Source of the DNA: Sva-07 sp963710625
Lineage (GTDB): Bacteria; Actinomycetota; Acidimicrobiia; Acidimicrobiales; Ilumatobacteraceae
NCBI GenBank assembly: GCA_963710625.1
Contig: CAVQBG010000003.1
Location: 1 to 64,000, forward strand
Direction of reading: 5' to 3'
Length of the DNA stretch: 64,000 nt
The translations under genes and the position numbers were made by a program. Positions 48,601 through 56,816 of this stretch are shown one piece after another. Positions within the stretch are counted from its first letter, which is position 1. The number at the start of each line of letters is the position of its first letter. The notes under the pieces were generated by a model. It was not told where the DNA came from and searched no databases. It worked only from the letters and a program-made list of their open reading frames with translations.

Positions 48601-49754
48601 GCAGGCGCCGCCTCGCCGCGCAGCACCGAGGCGTAGAGCGCCTCGAGGTTGGCGACGCCGATCGCCTCGGTGTAGCGAGCCTCGAACCGCTTGCGATTCG
48701 CCGCCCCTTCGGCGTCGACGGTGTCGTCGTCGAGTGAGTTGAGGGCGCCCGCGAGCGCTTCGGGCCGATTCGGCGGCACGACCAGGGATCCGCGGCCGCC
48801 GACGATGGTCCGAGCGCCCGCCGCTGTCGTGACGATGACTGGCAAGCCAGCGCTCATCGCTTCGATGAGCACCATCCCGAACGGCTCGTACCACTCGGTC
48901 GGCATCACGAGCGCGCGAGCGCGGAGCATGCGTTCGGTGACCTCGGCGCGGCTGCACCAGCCGAGCAGCTCGACCCCCGGCGGCGTGCGGCCATCGAGTT
49001 CGAGGGGGCCGTCGCCGACGACCGTCAGACGGCGCCCGCCTCCGACGGCCGGCCATGCCTCGAGGAGGGTGTCGATCCCCTTGCCGGGTGCGAGTCGACC
49101 GACGCACAGCACCTCGTCCGACGACGACGGGGCGTTCAGGCGGGGGCCGGGGTCGGCGACGAAATGGGGCTTGACGACGAGTCGGTCTCGCGGCACCGCC
49201 ATGTCGAGGAGCCGGTCGGCCATGAACCGCGATGGCGCGACGAACCTCGCCACGGACCGATCGAGCACGTGGCGCGATCGGGTGACGGCGACTTCGGTGG
49301 CGTGCAACGCCGACTGGAGGTGCGAGTCGCGATAGCAGCCGTGCAGCACGCCCCGCAACGGCGAGCGACCGACGCAGGCGGTGCAGATTGCGCCGTCGCG
49401 GAAGAGATCGGCGCCGATGCACCCGAGGCGGTAGTTGTGGAGCGTCATCACCACAGGGACGCCGGTCGCGGCGGCGGCGGCGACCGCCGATGACGAGAGC
49501 GCGAACCAGGTGTTGTGGACGTGGACGACGTCGGGACGGTGTGCGGCGATCTCGTCGTGCACCTGCCGGCCGGTGCTGCGGTTGTGGAGGCTGCGAGCGA
49601 GCGTGCCGACCGCGGCGAGCGCGCCGGGTGGGTTCTCGACGAGGAACTGGCGCACGTCGTGGCCGTTGTCCCGGAGTGCAGCGGCCTCGTTGTCGATGAC
49701 CGAGTCCTCTCCGGCGGTGATCCGGTAACGGGTGTGCAGCTGCAGGACCTTCAT
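48597..49754 (-). CDS. Glycosyltransferase family 4 protein
   Basis: A 385-residue GT-B glycosyltransferase. N-terminal domain: VLQLHTRYRITAGEDSVI and DVVHVHNTWF; C-terminal donor-binding domain: VLCVGRLAPGKGIDTLLEAW, the EX7E motif EWYEPFGMVLIEAMSAG. A cluster of Cys (GCIGADLFRDGAICTACVG) is common in this branch. It adds a sugar to the growing repeat unit on the cytosolic face. ATG 49754 overlaps the sulfotransferase stop, and its own stop overlaps the kinase start. Confidence 0.92.
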   Translation of the reverse strand: MKVLQLHTRYRITAGEDSVIDNEAAALRDNGHDVRQFLVENPPGALAAVGTLARSLHNRSTGRQVHDEIAAHRPDVVHVHNTWFALSSSAVAAAAATGVPVVMTLHNYRLGCIGADLFRDGAICTACVGRSPLRGVLHGCYRDSHLQSALHATEVAVTRSRHVLDRSVARFVAPSRFMADRLLDMAVPRDRLVVKPHFVADPGPRLNAPSSSDEVLCVGRLAPGKGIDTLLEAWPAVGGGRRLTVVGDGPLELDGRTPPGVELLGWCSRAEVTERMLRARALVMPTEWYEPFGMVLIEAMSAGLPVIVTTAAGARTIVGGRGSLVVPPNRPEALAGALNSLDDDTVDAEGAANRKRFEARYTEAIGVANLEALYASVLRGEAAPA

Positions 49755-50680
49755 CGTGATCCGAGGGAGAACCGCGGCCAGGGCGGCTCCAATCCGGTCG
49801 ATTCGGCCAGTCGAGCGACATCGGGACGAAACCGCTCGGTCAGCATCGCATCGATGTGCGGATCGATGGTGCCCGGTCGCGGCGCGGCGTTGCGGTGGAT
49901 CGTCTCGCTGTCGCTCGGAACGGGCGGGACCCCGATCAGGTCGGTGACGGCGCGCAGGGTCGTGGTGGAGTCGGCGTAGTAGTCCTCGGAGAACACCACC
50001 GCGAGGCGCTCGGGCCCCACCGCGTCGAGCCAGCGACGGTACGACGCCGCGTACTCGCTCTGGGATGCGTAGCTCTGCTGCTCGTGGGCGTGGGATTCGG
50101 CCAGGCTGCCGTCGGCGAGTCTGGCGGCGTCGTCGGCGACGCGGGTGCTCTCCGCAGCGAGCGCATCGTCGAGTGCGAGCGTTTCGACTCCGTTGCGGGT
50201 CTGCTCGGCCCAGTGCGACACGGTGCGCTCCACCGGATCGCGAAGCATCACGACGAACCTGGTGGTCGGCAGTGCCTCCGCCGCACGCGACGCTGCAAGC
50301 GGATGGAAGAAGTAGTACGGGCTCGCTTCGACGGTGAAGGAGCGCCCGACCGCACGGGCGCGTCGTTGGAGGGTGATCGTGGTCGGGAAGTGGCTGCGGT
50401 ACCACCGCATCGACCGGCCCATGTCTCCGTCGAAGTAGTGCACCCCCTTCATGTTCTCGCGCAACGGCAGCCGCTCGGCAGACGGAACGAGCGGGCACAT
50501 GCCGGGGTGCCGTTCGAGGTCGCGGAACAGCGAGGTCGTGCCGCCGCGCTTGACCCCGATGATGATCAGGTCAGGGTCGAGACGCAGATCGGCGCTGGCC
50601 ATGGCGCCGGCTCTGACGATCGCTCGTCCGCCGGTTCGGACGCCGGTTCGAATCCCGGTGCCGATGCTCGCGCGTCCCAT
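49751..50680 (-). CDS. Sulfotransferase
   Basis: A 309-residue PAPS-dependent sulfotransferase. The 5'-phosphosulfate loop is IIIGVKRGGTTSLF and the 3'-phosphate site is LRDPVERTVSHW; both keep the key residues (Lys, Arg, Ser). Similar to the N-sulfotransferase/Stf-type enzymes that sulfate glycans. ATG 50680 is selected over TTG 50743 because TACGCT lies 8 bases upstream of it. It leads the GT4-kinase operon, so the exopolysaccharide may carry sulfate. The PAPS-making enzymes are not in the window. Confidence 0.88.
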   Translation of the reverse strand: MGRASIGTGIRTGVRTGGRAIVRAGAMASADLRLDPDLIIIGVKRGGTTSLFRDLERHPGMCPLVPSAERLPLRENMKGVHYFDGDMGRSMRWYRSHFPTTITLQRRARAVGRSFTVEASPYYFFHPLAASRAAEALPTTRFVVMLRDPVERTVSHWAEQTRNGVETLALDDALAAESTRVADDAARLADGSLAESHAHEQQSYASQSEYAASYRRWLDAVGPERLAVVFSEDYYADSTTTLRAVTDLIGVPPVPSDSETIHRNAAPRPGTIDPHIDAMLTERFRPDVARLAESTGLEPPWPRFSLGSR

Positions 50681-50688
50681 CTCCTCGG

Positions 50689-50694
50689 AGCGTA
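50689..50694 (-). promoter_or_regulatory. -10 box TACGCT for the sulfotransferase operon
   Basis: Minus-strand TACGCT, 8 bases before ATG 50680. Confidence 0.5.
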
Positions 50695-50904
50695 CCGATC
50701 GGTCGACGGCGACAACCGGAATCCCACGCAGCGTGGTGATCAAGTTTCGATCAAGGGAGTGGCGGCGCCGGTCGGGTGGTGGAAGACTGTCCGCTCCAGT
50801 GCAGAGTCAAATGCCCGACGTGGCGGGTCGTTCGGTGACTGGTGGCGGAATGAACACCACGCTGAGTGAGCAACTCGGCAGCGACTTGACGGAAGGCGGA
50901 ACCG

Positions 50905-51630
50905 ATGACGAGCGAAGTCGTACCCTGGACCAACGGGGCGACAGCCGGCGAAACGATCCGCGATGGCGTCGCGGGGTTCCGACGATCTGCGCCCGTGGTC
51001 GCGATCACGGCGGCGTCGATTCCGCGGCCGTCCGGGGCGTACATCCGGCTGGTCAAGCCGATGCTCGACCGATTCCTCGCCGTCGGTGGGTTGGTCGTGG
51101 CCGCCGTGCCGATGGCGGTGATCGCCGGCGTCGTTGCGCTCACCATGGGGCGGCCGGTCCTGTTCCGTCAGCAGCGCATCGGACTCGACGGCGAGCCGTT
51201 CGAGGTGTTCAAGTTCCGCACGATGCGACCCGATCGGCGCGCCACGCGCCTCGACGTGATCCACGACCGGCGGCGCACCCACAAGTCCCTGCACGATCCG
51301 CGGCACACCGCCATCGGTCGCTTCCTGCGTCGCTACAGCCTCGATGAACTCCCGCAGCTCGTCAACGTCGTACGAGGTGAGATGAGCGTGGTGGGCCCCC
51401 GCCCGGAGTTGACGTCGATCGTCGAGCAGTACCCACCGGCGCTGCATCAGCGCCACTACGTACGCCCGGGCCTCACCGGTCTGTGGCAGATCTCGGCACG
51501 GGGAACGGGACCGATGCACGAGAACGGTCGGTGGGACCTGACCTACGTCGAGCAGGTCTCGCTGGGGACCGACCTGAGGATCCTTGCGAGAACGCCGGCG
51601 GCGATGCTCGGCGACAACGTCGGATCCTGA
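50905..51630 (+). CDS. Undecaprenyl-phosphate sugar phosphotransferase (bacterial sugar transferase)
   Basis: A 241-residue monotopic phosphoglycosyl transferase, which starts polysaccharide synthesis by placing a sugar-1-phosphate on undecaprenyl phosphate. One membrane segment (FLAVGGLVVAAVPMAVIAGVVAL, ~55-77) precedes the catalytic domain: PVLFRQQRIG, VFKFRTMR, and YSLDELPQLVNVVRGEMSVVGPRPE, then RPGLTGLWQIS. It is the short form without the N-terminal four-helix domain of WcaJ. GGAAGG lies ~9 bases before ATG 50905. It stands alone on the plus strand between two minus-strand units. Confidence 0.93.
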   Translation: MTSEVVPWTNGATAGETIRDGVAGFRRSAPVVAITAASIPRPSGAYIRLVKPMLDRFLAVGGLVVAAVPMAVIAGVVALTMGRPVLFRQQRIGLDGEPFEVFKFRTMRPDRRATRLDVIHDRRRTHKSLHDPRHTAIGRFLRRYSLDELPQLVNVVRGEMSVVGPRPELTSIVEQYPPALHQRHYVRPGLTGLWQISARGTGPMHENGRWDLTYVEQVSLGTDLRILARTPAAMLGDNVGS

Positions 51631-51651
51631 GCGGCGATCGGGCGGCGCGGC

Positions 51652-52449
51652 TCAGCTGGAGCCGATCCGGAACGGCTCGACGGCCTCCGGGGCCTCGTAG
51701 CGGCCCGTTCGTTGCAGCAGGACCCTCCACGCGAAGCGGGGATTGAGCACGACGTACCGGCGCCACAGTCGGCGGGGGTTTCCGGCGAGGCGTTGCAGCC
51801 ACTGGAGGCCCGCCCGCTGGACCCAGGCCGGAGGCTCCTTCTGGAGACCGCCGTGGAAGTCGAACGCCGCACCGACGGCGAGACACGGCATCGACAGACG
51901 GTCGGCGTTCTCGTGGACGAAGACCTCCTGGCGGGGGCAGCCGAGCCCGACGAAGCAAATCGATGCGCCGGTGGCGCGGATCCGCTCGGCGAGTGCGTCG
52001 AGTTCGGCCGGCGTGGAGGTCCCGAACGTCGACGGGCTGGTGCCGGCGATCCGGACGCCGGGCACGAGGGTGGGGAGCCGACGTTCGAGATGCTCGAGCG
52101 TGTCGGTCGTGCTGCCGTGGAAGTACACCGAGAGGTCTCGTCCGACTGCGGCTCGGCACACCGCCAACGTGAGGTCGGGGCCGTAGACCCGTTCACGAAG
52201 AGCGCGGTGGTGAACCCAGTTCATCGCCCAGCGCACGGGTTGGCCGTCCGGCGTGACGAGATCGAACGAATTGAGGCGAGCGAGATGCTCGGGATCGTCG
52301 ACGCCGGACATCACGCCGTGGACGGCCAGCGCAGACACCCTGTAGGCGCGTCGGTCGACGGCGGCATCGATGATCCGAGCGACCGCGCCGTCGTAGTCGA
52401 CCGCATCGACCAGGACCCCGATGACGTCGGTCTTGCCGGCGTCGATCAC
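51652..52449 (-). CDS. WecG/TagA/CpsF-family glycosyltransferase
   Basis: A 265-residue GT26-type enzyme, which adds the second sugar (often N-acetylmannosamine or its acid) to a lipid-linked precursor. Typical: VSALAVHGVMSGVDD, NSFDLVTPDGQPVRWAMN, RVYGPDLTLAVC, and ICFVGLGCPRQEVFVHENAD, ending with WVQRAGLQWLQRLAGNPRRLWRRY, the membrane-associating C-terminal helix. The GTG start at 52449 overlaps the epimerase stop. Pairs well with the sugar phosphotransferase gene it converges with. Confidence 0.92.
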   Translation of the reverse strand: MIDAGKTDVIGVLVDAVDYDGAVARIIDAAVDRRAYRVSALAVHGVMSGVDDPEHLARLNSFDLVTPDGQPVRWAMNWVHHRALRERVYGPDLTLAVCRAAVGRDLSVYFHGSTTDTLEHLERRLPTLVPGVRIAGTSPSTFGTSTPAELDALAERIRATGASICFVGLGCPRQEVFVHENADRLSMPCLAVGAAFDFHGGLQKEPPAWVQRAGLQWLQRLAGNPRRLWRRYVVLNPRFAWRVLLQRTGRYEAPEAVEPFRIGSS

Positions 52450-53534
52450 GCGGTCGGCGTCCAGCGGTTGTTGTTGGCGTCGTGCATCTCGCCGAGGATC
52501 GCGGGGACGTCGAAGGTGAGTTCCCAGCCGGGGTGCAACTCGGCGAAGTGGCCGTTGTCGCCGATCCACCAGATGTGGTCGCCGACCCGGTGGTCGTCGA
52601 CGTAGGTCCAGTCCAGCTTGCGTCCGGTGATGTCCTCGCACAGGCTGATCGCTTCGAGCACACTGCAGTTCGAGAATCGGCCGCCGCCGATGTTGTACAC
52701 CTCGCCGCAGCGCCGATGACCGTCGCCCGCGGCGCGATGGACGTGGTCGAAACACGAGATGAGGTCGACGGAGTGGATCGCGTCGCGGACCTGTTTGCCC
52801 TGGTACCCGAACACCCGGTAGGGGGTGCCGGTCATCGTGCACTGCATCACGTAGGCGAGGAACCCGTGCAGTTCGGTCGCCGCGTGGTTGGGGCCGGTGA
52901 GCGTGCCGCCGCGGAACACCGAGGTCTGCATGTCGAAGTAGCGGCCGTACTCCTGCACCATCACGTCCGCGGCGACCTTCGACGCTCCGAAGATCGAGTG
53001 CAGGGTCGTATCGATCGACATGTCCTCCCGGATCCCGCCGACGTAGGTGTGCGACGGGTCGATCTCCCAGCGGGTGTCCTGCTCGATCAGCGGCAAGCGG
53101 TTCGGGGTGTCGCCGTACACCTTGTTGGTCGAGGTGAAGATGAACACCGCATCGGGACAGTGCCGGCGGGTGGCCTCCAGCACGTTGAGCGTGCCCACGG
53201 CGTTGACGTCGAAGTCGGTGAACGGTTCGCGTGCGGCCCAGTCGTGCGACGGTTGCGCTGCGGTGTGGATCACCAGCGAGATGTCCGACCCGTACGTGGC
53301 GAACAGTCGGTCGATGCCGTCACGGTCGCGGATGTCGACCGAGGCGTGCGTGTAGCGATCACCGAGGCGTTCCGCGAGTTCCGAGGCCATCCATGCCGTC
53401 GAGGAGTCGTCGCCGAAGAAGACCCGGCGCATGTCGTTGTCGACACCGACCACGTCGAACCCCTCCGCAGCGAAGTGCAACGCGGCCTGAGACCCGATCA
53501 GACCCGCCGAACCCGTCACCAGCGCCACCGACAT
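52446..53534 (-). CDS. NAD-dependent epimerase, CDP-paratose 2-epimerase-like
   Basis: A 362-residue extended SDR. VALVTGSAGLIGSQAALHF is the NAD loop; TSTNKVYGDTPNRLPL and GYQGKQVRDAIHSVDL match the CDP-paratose/tyvelose epimerase group. The usual YxxxK reads FGASK, so the Tyr is replaced by Phe; this may be normal in the subgroup or may mark a changed reaction. It probably supplies an activated sugar for the polysaccharide. ATG 53534 has TACCCT 8 bases upstream. Coupled to the GT26 gene. Confidence 0.87.
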   Translation of the reverse strand: MSVALVTGSAGLIGSQAALHFAAEGFDVVGVDNDMRRVFFGDDSSTAWMASELAERLGDRYTHASVDIRDRDGIDRLFATYGSDISLVIHTAAQPSHDWAAREPFTDFDVNAVGTLNVLEATRRHCPDAVFIFTSTNKVYGDTPNRLPLIEQDTRWEIDPSHTYVGGIREDMSIDTTLHSIFGASKVAADVMVQEYGRYFDMQTSVFRGGTLTGPNHAATELHGFLAYVMQCTMTGTPYRVFGYQGKQVRDAIHSVDLISCFDHVHRAAGDGHRRCGEVYNIGGGRFSNCSVLEAISLCEDITGRKLDWTYVDDHRVGDHIWWIGDNGHFAELHPGWELTFDVPAILGEMHDANNNRWTPTA

Positions 53535-53542
53535 TGGCGCCG

Positions 53543-53548
53543 AGGGTA
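53543..53548 (-). promoter_or_regulatory. -10 box TACCCT for the epimerase gene
   Basis: Minus-strand TACCCT, 8 bases before ATG 53534. Confidence 0.5.
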
Positions 53549-53572
53549 CCGTGCACCCCGCGGTGCCACGCC

Positions 53573-53578
53573 TACACT
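53573..53578 (+). promoter_or_regulatory. -10 box TACACT for the ClC gene
   Basis: TACACT is 8 bases before GTG 53587 and supports that start over ATG 53602. Confidence 0.5.
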
Positions 53579-53586
53579 GGGCCGTC

Positions 53587-54891
53587 GTGTCGGACAGGAA
53601 GATGACGTTGGGATGGCGCCCACCGTCGTTCGACATACGCAGCGAGGAGTTCCGCGACCTGGTTCGGCGATCCCGCGAGGTGGTCCTGTTGGCGGCGATC
53701 ACGGGATCGATCACCGGGCTCGTCGTGCGGTTCTTCGAGTACGTCGTCGTCGAGGTCGCGTTCCACGTGGTGATCGAGGGGCCGCTGTGGGTGGGAGCGG
53801 TCGCTCCCGGCGTCGGTCTCGCACTGTCGGCGATCCTGCTGCGGACGCTCGGCAACGGTGCGTCGTCGGCGACCGCGGACGAGTACCTCCGGGCGTTCCA
53901 CGACCCCGAGTACCCGTTGCGGCCGCGTGCCTTCATGGGGCGAATGGCGGCTGCGGTCACCACGCTCGGCTTCGGGGGGCCGATGGGACTGGAGGGTCCG
54001 TCGATCTATGGCGGCTCCGCCCTCGGGGCGATGATCCAGCGGCGGTTGCCCGCCGCGTTCCGCGGCGCGGACCATCGAACCCTTCTCGTCGCCGGTGCGG
54101 CTGCCGGTGTCGCCGCGATCTTCAAGGCGCCCGCCACCGGGGCGATCTTCGCTCTCGAGGTGCCGTTCCGCGACCAGATGGCTCGCCGCATGCTGCTGCC
54201 GGCGCTCGTGGCCAGCGCATCGGGCTACCTCGTCTTCGTGGCGCTCAGCAACGTGCGCCCGATCTTCACGTTCGAGAACGACGGCGGGGCGGCGTTCGAG
54301 TACAAGGACCTCGCCGGCGCGATCCTGATCGGTGTCTGCTGTGCGGTCGGTGCGCGGATGTTCTCCCGCATGATCCGGTACGCCAAGGGGTTCACGTTGC
54401 GCCCGATCGTGCTGCGGGTGGCGCTCGCCAGCGCACTCCTCGCCCTGCTGTTCGTGATCAGCCGTGGCCTGACCGGTGAGAGCCTCACGATCGGCTCCGG
54501 CTACGAGGTGATCCGATGGTTGTCCGAGGAACATGCCCTGTGGCTGCTCGCAGCCGTGCTCGTGCTTCGGTGCCTCGCCACGGCGACCACGGTGGCCGGC
54601 GGCGGCGTCGGCGGGCTCTTCATTCCGCTGGTCGTCGGTGGGGCGATCGTCGGCCGCGGGGTCGGCGACATCGTGAACCCGCTCGATCCGACCCTCTACG
54701 TGCTGCTGGGGATGGCGGCGTTCCTCGGGGCGGGCTATCGGGTGCCGCTCGCCGCCGTGATGTTCGTCGCGGAGACGACCGGCCAGCCGGGCTTCATCGT
54801 GCCGGCGCTGTTCGCGGCGGTGGCGGCCGAGTTGGTGATGGGCCAGCAGTCGATCACGACGTTCCAGCGCTCGCCCGAGGGCACGAGCTGA
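53587..54891 (+). CDS. ClC-family chloride channel/antiporter
   Basis: A 434-residue ClC protein with about ten to twelve helices. The ion-path motifs are GLEGPSIYG (gating Glu kept, as in GREGP), AAGVAAIFKAPATGAIFALE, and GGGVGGLFIPLVVGG (GxFxP). The first selectivity motif GSGIP is replaced by GNGASS, so anion selectivity may differ. No C-terminal CBS pair, which is common in bacterial forms. Divergent from the epimerase; not evidently part of polysaccharide synthesis. Followed after 20 bases by the carboxyltransferase gene. Confidence 0.9.
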   Translation: MSDRKMTLGWRPPSFDIRSEEFRDLVRRSREVVLLAAITGSITGLVVRFFEYVVVEVAFHVVIEGPLWVGAVAPGVGLALSAILLRTLGNGASSATADEYLRAFHDPEYPLRPRAFMGRMAAAVTTLGFGGPMGLEGPSIYGGSALGAMIQRRLPAAFRGADHRTLLVAGAAAGVAAIFKAPATGAIFALEVPFRDQMARRMLLPALVASASGYLVFVALSNVRPIFTFENDGGAAFEYKDLAGAILIGVCCAVGARMFSRMIRYAKGFTLRPIVLRVALASALLALLFVISRGLTGESLTIGSGYEVIRWLSEEHALWLLAAVLVLRCLATATTVAGGGVGGLFIPLVVGGAIVGRGVGDIVNPLDPTLYVLLGMAAFLGAGYRVPLAAVMFVAETTGQPGFIVPALFAAVAAELVMGQQSITTFQRSPEGTS

Positions 54892-54911
54892 GCCGACGTG
54901 AGGTTCGTCCC

Positions 54912-56768
54912 GTGAGCGTCGTGGTCGTGTCGGAGCTGCAGGGCACGATCATCGGACTCTTCGTCGGCGTCGGAGCGACCGTGCGCAACGGTGAGGTGCT
55001 CGCCCTCGTCGAGTCGATGAAGATGCACCACGAGATCACCGCTCCCGCCGACGGGGTGGTCGACGGGGTGGGGGTCGGCGACGGCGACACGGTCGCTGCC
55101 GGCCAGGTGTTGTTCCGGATCAGCGAGCGGGCGGCGACGGCCGCACCCGACGAGCACGTGCGATCAGCACCGGTCGGGCCGGTCGGGCTCGAGCGTGACG
55201 ATCTCCGAGAGGTGATCGACCGCCACGCCGTCGGCCTCGACGAACACCGCCCCGAAGCGGTGGCACGGCGCCGGGCCCGTGGACGCCGGACCGCCCGCGA
55301 GAACATCGCCGACCTGGTCGATGCCGACACGTTCGTCGAGTACGGCCCGCTGGTCATTGCGGCGCAGCGCCGCCGTCGGACGGTCGACGATCTGATCGCG
55401 GCGACACCCGCCGACGGTCTGGTCGGTGGGATCGGCGACGTCAACGGTGAGCTGTTCGGCGTCTCGCCGCGCGCAGCGAAGTGCGTCGCCGTGTCGTACG
55501 ACTACACCGTGCTCGCCGGCACGCAAGGGACGCAGAACCATCGGAAGAAGGACCGCCTCTTCGAGGTCGCGGAACAGCTCCGCATCCCGATCGTGTTCTT
55601 CACCGAGGGTGGAGGCGGCCGACCGGGTGACACCGACGGCCTGGGGGTCAGTGGCCTCGACTGCCTCGCATTCCGCTGGTTCGCAGAGCTGTCGGGCACG
55701 GTCCCGCTGGTCGGGATCGCTTCGGGCTACTGCTTCGCCGGCAACGCGGCGATTCTCGGGTGTTGCGATGTCGTGATCGCCACCGAGGACTCGAACATCG
55801 GCATGGGCGGCCCGGCGATGATCGAGGGTGGCGGACTCGGCGTGTTCGAGCCCACCGCGATCGGCCCGATCGGCGTGCAGCGCTCCAATGGCGTCGTCGA
55901 CGTCGTCGTCGCCGACGAGGCGGAAGCGGTCCGCGTGGCCAAGCAGTACGTGTCGTACTTCCAGGGGCGGACCTCGTCGTGGGAGGTGTCGGACCAGGAG
56001 GCCCTGCGCGACGTGGTGCCGGTCGATCGCCTCCGTGCCTACGACATCCGCGCCGCGATCGACGGGTTGTTCGATGTCGGCTCGGTCCTCGAACTCCGGC
56101 GGGAGTTCGGCATCGGCATGGTGACCGCCTTCGCCCGGTTGGAGGGCCGTCCCATCGGGGTGGTGGCGAACAACCCGGGGCATCTCGCCGGGGCGATCGA
56201 TTCCGATGGCGCCGACAAGGCCGCACGATTCCTCCAGCTCTGCGACGCGTTCGGCCTGCCGGTCGTCACGCTGGTCGACACGCCCGGCATGATGGTCGGC
56301 CCCGACGTCGAGGCGACCGCGCTGGTCCGGCACTGCAGCCGACTGTTCGTCACCGGGGCCAACCTGTCGGTGCCGATGGTGTCGATCGTGACCCGCAAGT
56401 CGTACGGACTCGGTGCCCAGGCGATGATGGGCGGCACCACGAAGGCACCGCTCGCGTGCCTGGCGTGGCCGACCGGCGAGTTCGGCGGCATGGGCCTCGA
56501 GGGTGCGGTCCGCCTCGGGTACCGCAAGGAGCTCGAAGCGGTCGCCGACGATGCCGAACGCGACGTGCTGTTCCGCGAGATGGTCGACCGCCTGTACGAG
56601 CACGGCAAGGCAGTCAGCGTCGCGACCCACTTCGAGATCGACGACGTGATCGATCCCGTCGACACGCGTCGATGGCTCACCACGCTGTTCGATGCGGCGC
56701 CCGAGACCCATCGAGCCGCCGTCGATCCGATGGCACCTCTGCGCCGTCCCAACATCGACACCTGGTGA
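54912..56768 (+). CDS. Biotinyl domain fused to acyl-CoA carboxyltransferase
   Basis: A 618-residue fusion. Residues ~1-75 are a biotin carboxyl carrier domain with the biotinylated Lys37 in ALVESMKMHHEI. Residues ~110-618 are a carboxyltransferase of the AccD/PccB type: ENIADLVDADTFVEYGPL, YDYTVLAGTQG, the oxyanion-type GGGGRPG, GNAAILGCCDVVIAT and DTPGMMVGPDVEAT, GLGAQAMMGG. In actinobacteria the biotin domain usually sits on the biotin carboxylase subunit, so its place here at the N-terminus is unusual. No biotin carboxylase gene is nearby. Acyl substrate unknown. GTG 54912 begins the domain exactly. Confidence 0.9.
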   Translation: MSVVVVSELQGTIIGLFVGVGATVRNGEVLALVESMKMHHEITAPADGVVDGVGVGDGDTVAAGQVLFRISERAATAAPDEHVRSAPVGPVGLERDDLREVIDRHAVGLDEHRPEAVARRRARGRRTARENIADLVDADTFVEYGPLVIAAQRRRRTVDDLIAATPADGLVGGIGDVNGELFGVSPRAAKCVAVSYDYTVLAGTQGTQNHRKKDRLFEVAEQLRIPIVFFTEGGGGRPGDTDGLGVSGLDCLAFRWFAELSGTVPLVGIASGYCFAGNAAILGCCDVVIATEDSNIGMGGPAMIEGGGLGVFEPTAIGPIGVQRSNGVVDVVVADEAEAVRVAKQYVSYFQGRTSSWEVSDQEALRDVVPVDRLRAYDIRAAIDGLFDVGSVLELRREFGIGMVTAFARLEGRPIGVVANNPGHLAGAIDSDGADKAARFLQLCDAFGLPVVTLVDTPGMMVGPDVEATALVRHCSRLFVTGANLSVPMVSIVTRKSYGLGAQAMMGGTTKAPLACLAWPTGEFGGMGLEGAVRLGYRKELEAVADDAERDVLFREMVDRLYEHGKAVSVATHFEIDDVIDPVDTRRWLTTLFDAAPETHRAAVDPMAPLRRPNIDTW

Positions 56769-56783
56769 TGTTGCATGCGGTGA

Positions 56784-56815
56784 TGTTGCACGCGGGCCAG
56801 ACCCCGCATGTAACA
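56784..56815. terminator. Hairpin with a duplicated left arm between convergent genes
   Basis: TGTTGCACGCGGG pairs with CCCGCATGTAACA (12 of 13, including one G-T) around a five- to six-base loop. A second copy of the left arm (56766-56780) could pair instead. No T-tract. Probably a two-way terminator. Confidence 0.6.
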
Positions 56816-56816
56816 C

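Noticed and set aside
50681..50743. Longer sulfotransferase from TTG 50743
   Set aside because: TACGCT lies 8 bases before ATG 50680, and the extra 21 residues match nothing in the family.
52482..54479. 665-codon plus-strand open frame across the epimerase and ClC genes
   Set aside because: It lies opposite the epimerase and out of frame with ClC, both of which have clear motifs; no recognisable product.
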